Shown in pieces: positions 61,181 to 64,000 of a stretch of DNA of 64,000 bases (position 1 is its first letter; each line of letters begins with the position of its first letter). Under the pieces are notes generated by a model that was given only the letters and a program-made list of their open reading frames with translations, was not told the origin of the DNA and made no database searches. Source of the DNA: Sclerurus mexicanus (taxonomy: Eukaryota > Chordata > Aves > Passeriformes > Furnariidae); NCBI GenBank assembly GCA_013396755.1, contig VWZF01001789.1, positions 310,001 to 374,000 of the forward strand. Reading direction: 5' to 3'. A program made the position numbers and the translations under genes.

Positions 61181-64000
61181 TCTATCAAGTCTCCAATCTA
61201 GGCATTTAAAAATGTTCTTTAATTACAAAAAACCTTAGTATGGCTTATAATGAAATAATGGTGTTCTTGCCAAAGATAACCACTGCTGGATCAATGAAAT
61301 TGTTTCTAGTTTCTGCCTACTGAGTTTTACATGTTATAAATGCTGTGTTATATAGAGCCTTGTGCCTTACCAAGGAAACAAATCAAATGATGTTTTCTTG
61401 AAGTCAAAATGTATCTCAGTGTAGTATATTTCAAAGCTTACCCAAATATAAATAAAGATCAGAGAGAAGTCCTTAGAAGGATTTTAGGGTCTCTTTCCTA
61501 TAAGACCCACAATAATTTTGTTTTCCCTTTTCTTAACACTGACAAAGTCTGGTCGAATATCTTGCAAGCTGTGCTTGAGTGGTTCCCCCAAGGCACTGTC
61601 AGTCATTGACTTGAGGGATCCATCTTTTGCTTTAATTTTTCTTATCTCTGGATCATTAGTGTATCTAGGTGTTTATTAGTTATTATTATCTTAATTATTT
61701 CTATGTATGAATATATTAATTCTGTTGTACTAATATGTACTATCATTGTTAAGTAGGTTTTTTCCTTATATATTAACAGGTTATCCTCACAAGATAGATA
61801 TACTTGCACTAAAGTATCCCCATCCTCTTTGCATTCCATATATCATTAAAATATACAGAACACGGGAGATTTTTCAGTTGCTCTATCTTGCACCTCTTTT
61901 CAGCTGGTCCTGCAGTTTCTCTATTGAAGCAGAAGACTTATCAAGTTGTTAAATAAATTTTGACAACTTACTAATATATAGTGTAATATAGTAATAATAA
62001 AAGTGTAATAATCTTACTATTATATCTCAAGTTCTTTTTCCCTTTCTCTCTTGTTTTTCTTCTGTATTTGACAGATTTCATTCATTTTGTTTTCCAAAGT
62101 GAATGTTGTTTCGTCATACATGGATAAAATAGTTTCCTCCAAACAGCCCTTTTTCAACTAGGACTTCTGTTTCTTTTGAATTCAGCCTTCTGTGATTTTG
62201 AATACACTTCTAGAATATTAATAATGCTCTAGCCCTTATCAAGAAAGACCAGCTTAAAAAAAAAAAAAAGTTTTACTTTTGGTACTATAATGACTACTTG
62301 GAAGGAAAAACTAAGAGTAATGGTGATAGGCTTATATAGGCATTTATATACTAAGTGTAAATACTTCCTGTGGCAGAAAGAGTTTTTCCAATACTAAAGT
62401 AAAATATTGGAAGTCTAATATCTCCTTTTCACATGCCTATATTTGATATTCCTGTGAGTCTTACCTTCACTGTTCAGTCTGAGCTCTGCAGCAAGGGTCT
62501 GAGAAATTTCTGGCTTGTCCGAAAGTCAGTATCTCTGCAAAGGTACATAATAACAGAGGGAAAGAGGTTTAGCTCTTTCATGGATAACAATTAGGCTATT
62601 CTCTTTTCGTCCTTCATACCCATAAAACAGAGGCTGTGATTTAATTTTCTACAAAATGGACGCATTGTCTACCTGACCTATTCAGTAGAAAAAGAACTTG
62701 CTGAATATAGGCTGCTTTCCAACTGTAACCTTTGTCATTGTTCTTTTCGTTCTTATGTAAAGCAAAGGACACCTGCAGTTTTTGAAAAACGTATTTCTGG
62801 CCCGTTTCTTTGGATAGGTCATCCTTAGCTTCTGATCTGTCTGGCTTGCTCTTCTGTTCTTCTCAAGAGCTTTTTCCACTTACTGACTCTATTTGATACC
62901 TCTGTTTAGTGAGTACAGTTTGGTTTTCTCCACCATTGCCTCTGAGGCTTGAAAGAACTCTGCAGGAATAACCACTTCTTTGCAAAATCTTCTCCTTTCC
63001 CCATGGAACATCAAATGAAAGCATTACTAGATAGGCAGATGGTGTCCTATGACCACTGTGCATGTAGTACTGGGCCTTACTGTTTTCTCCACTGCCTGCC
63101 TGCCTATCTCAGTTTCACTTTGTCCTTAATCTTCTTTGTGATGTTGATGTGCAACCATCAAGCTGCCTGGCTTGGCCATCACCACCCTCACTATTGTTTT
63201 TCAGACTGGAGTGGGAGCAGCATAAGGCCATAAAGAAATACGGTGCTAAGATAACATGGGGAATGGACTGAGGCAGCCACAGTGTGTGCTACGGTGATGT
63301 CACTGCTTTTGGCACCCATGCTAGAATGAGTAAAGCTGACCTGTTATGCTGCAGTCATATCTTTGATGGCTCTCTAGCATACTCTCAGTTATAAGTTCCT
63401 TGGCAGTGGTGTGTGGCAGCAAGAACAATTGGATCATAGTGCATGGCTACTCTGAGGTAAGATGATAATAATACCAGCAACAAATAATAAAAAACAGATA
63501 ATCTTGCATCATCTAGAAGTTCAAACGCATATTTAAAGCTAAAAATAATAAATCATTGTTGTGAAGAGACTCTTACAGCCCCTTCTATGCTACCATATTC
63601 TGCTTTATTTAATATAAAGTACGTAACACAGCCTGACAGCCCTGACAGAAGAACTGTCAGAAGACTTAGCAGAATTATATGATTTTGTTTCTCTGATCAA
63701 ACTGAGAACTGACTTGTTTTGGCAAAATTGTAATCAGGTTCTGAGTGTTGACAGAAAAAGGGCATATTGGGGAAAAGTACAGGTCATAAATGCTATGTAA
63801 TCTAATAAATGCTCTCTTAATGATTTTGTCTTGGTAGTTTTTATTTTTTTTCTTACGCAGTTGTTTCTAGGAAGTTTTCCACTCTCAGTTTATGTTTTCT
63901 ATATGAATACATTAATTGCATCTTAGTTTTCAGAGATCTAAGAGTTGGCGCTGGTAGCAAAACTAGATGCTCCTATTTATAACTGTTTGATCAATAATGT
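61181..64000. other. Non-coding stretch, no gene seen
   Basis: AT-rich at 61.2-62.4 kb, with an A14 run near 62256-62269. From 62.9 to 63.45 kb the sequence is somewhat richer in GC, with overlapping 60-95 codon frames on both strands but no recognisable similarity. Confidence 0.5.

Overview
This is 64 kb of AT-rich vertebrate nuclear DNA, almost certainly from a bird. No protein-coding gene, rRNA, canonical tRNA or CRISPR array can be supported. The bird assignment rests on repeats: several CR1 retrotransposon tails with the typical 3' end (runs of TTCTATGATTCTATGA, or the reverse complement TCATAGAATCATAGAA) and two LTR remnants that match, from memory, ERVL-type LTR families abundant in bird genomes. 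Open reading frames are short and overlap on both strands. The few with recognisable protein similarity are decayed CR1 or L2-type reverse-transcriptase fragments.

Layout. 1-5.5 kb: non-coding, with a 31-bp tandem duplication beside a G-run, a nested inverted repeat near 1.8-1.9 kb and a tRNA-like SINE-type fragment near 4.1 kb. 5.6-8.2 kb: two plus-strand CR1 fragments. 8-19 kb: mostly unique sequence with a probable minus-strand MIR relic (16.0 kb) and an old minus-strand CR1 (18.9 kb). 19-28 kb: unique sequence with a CpG-enriched block at 23.75-24.19 kb that looks like a conserved regulatory element. 28.7-29.1 kb: an ancient L2/L3-type LINE relic. 31.26-32.04 kb: a solo ERVL LTR split by a CR1. 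35.0-35.2 kb: a plus-strand MIR relic. 36.5-37.3 kb: G-rich and purine-rich tracts, a possible conserved element and two perfect short tandem duplications. 41.1-41.6 kb: a second ERVL-type LTR also split by a CR1. 44.0, 45.9-46.4 and 54.2-55.2 kb: three minus-strand CR1 copies, the last about 0.93 kb and the longest repeat here. The rest, to 64 kb, is unique non-coding sequence.

Interpretation. The window is best read as a gene desert or the inside of one or more very long introns. Its history is one of layered insertions: very old MIR, L2 and turtle-like CR1 relics, then ERVL LTRs, then CR1 copies, two of which landed inside the LTRs. Several blocks look like conserved non-coding elements (homeodomain, forkhead and MAF/AP-1-like motifs, locally raised CpG), but this rests on composition and motifs only and needs alignment. 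I found no convincing undescribed system. The most useful leads are the putative regulatory blocks at 23.75-24.19 kb and 49.1-49.25 kb, the ancient SINE/LINE relics, and the two nested LTR/CR1 structures.
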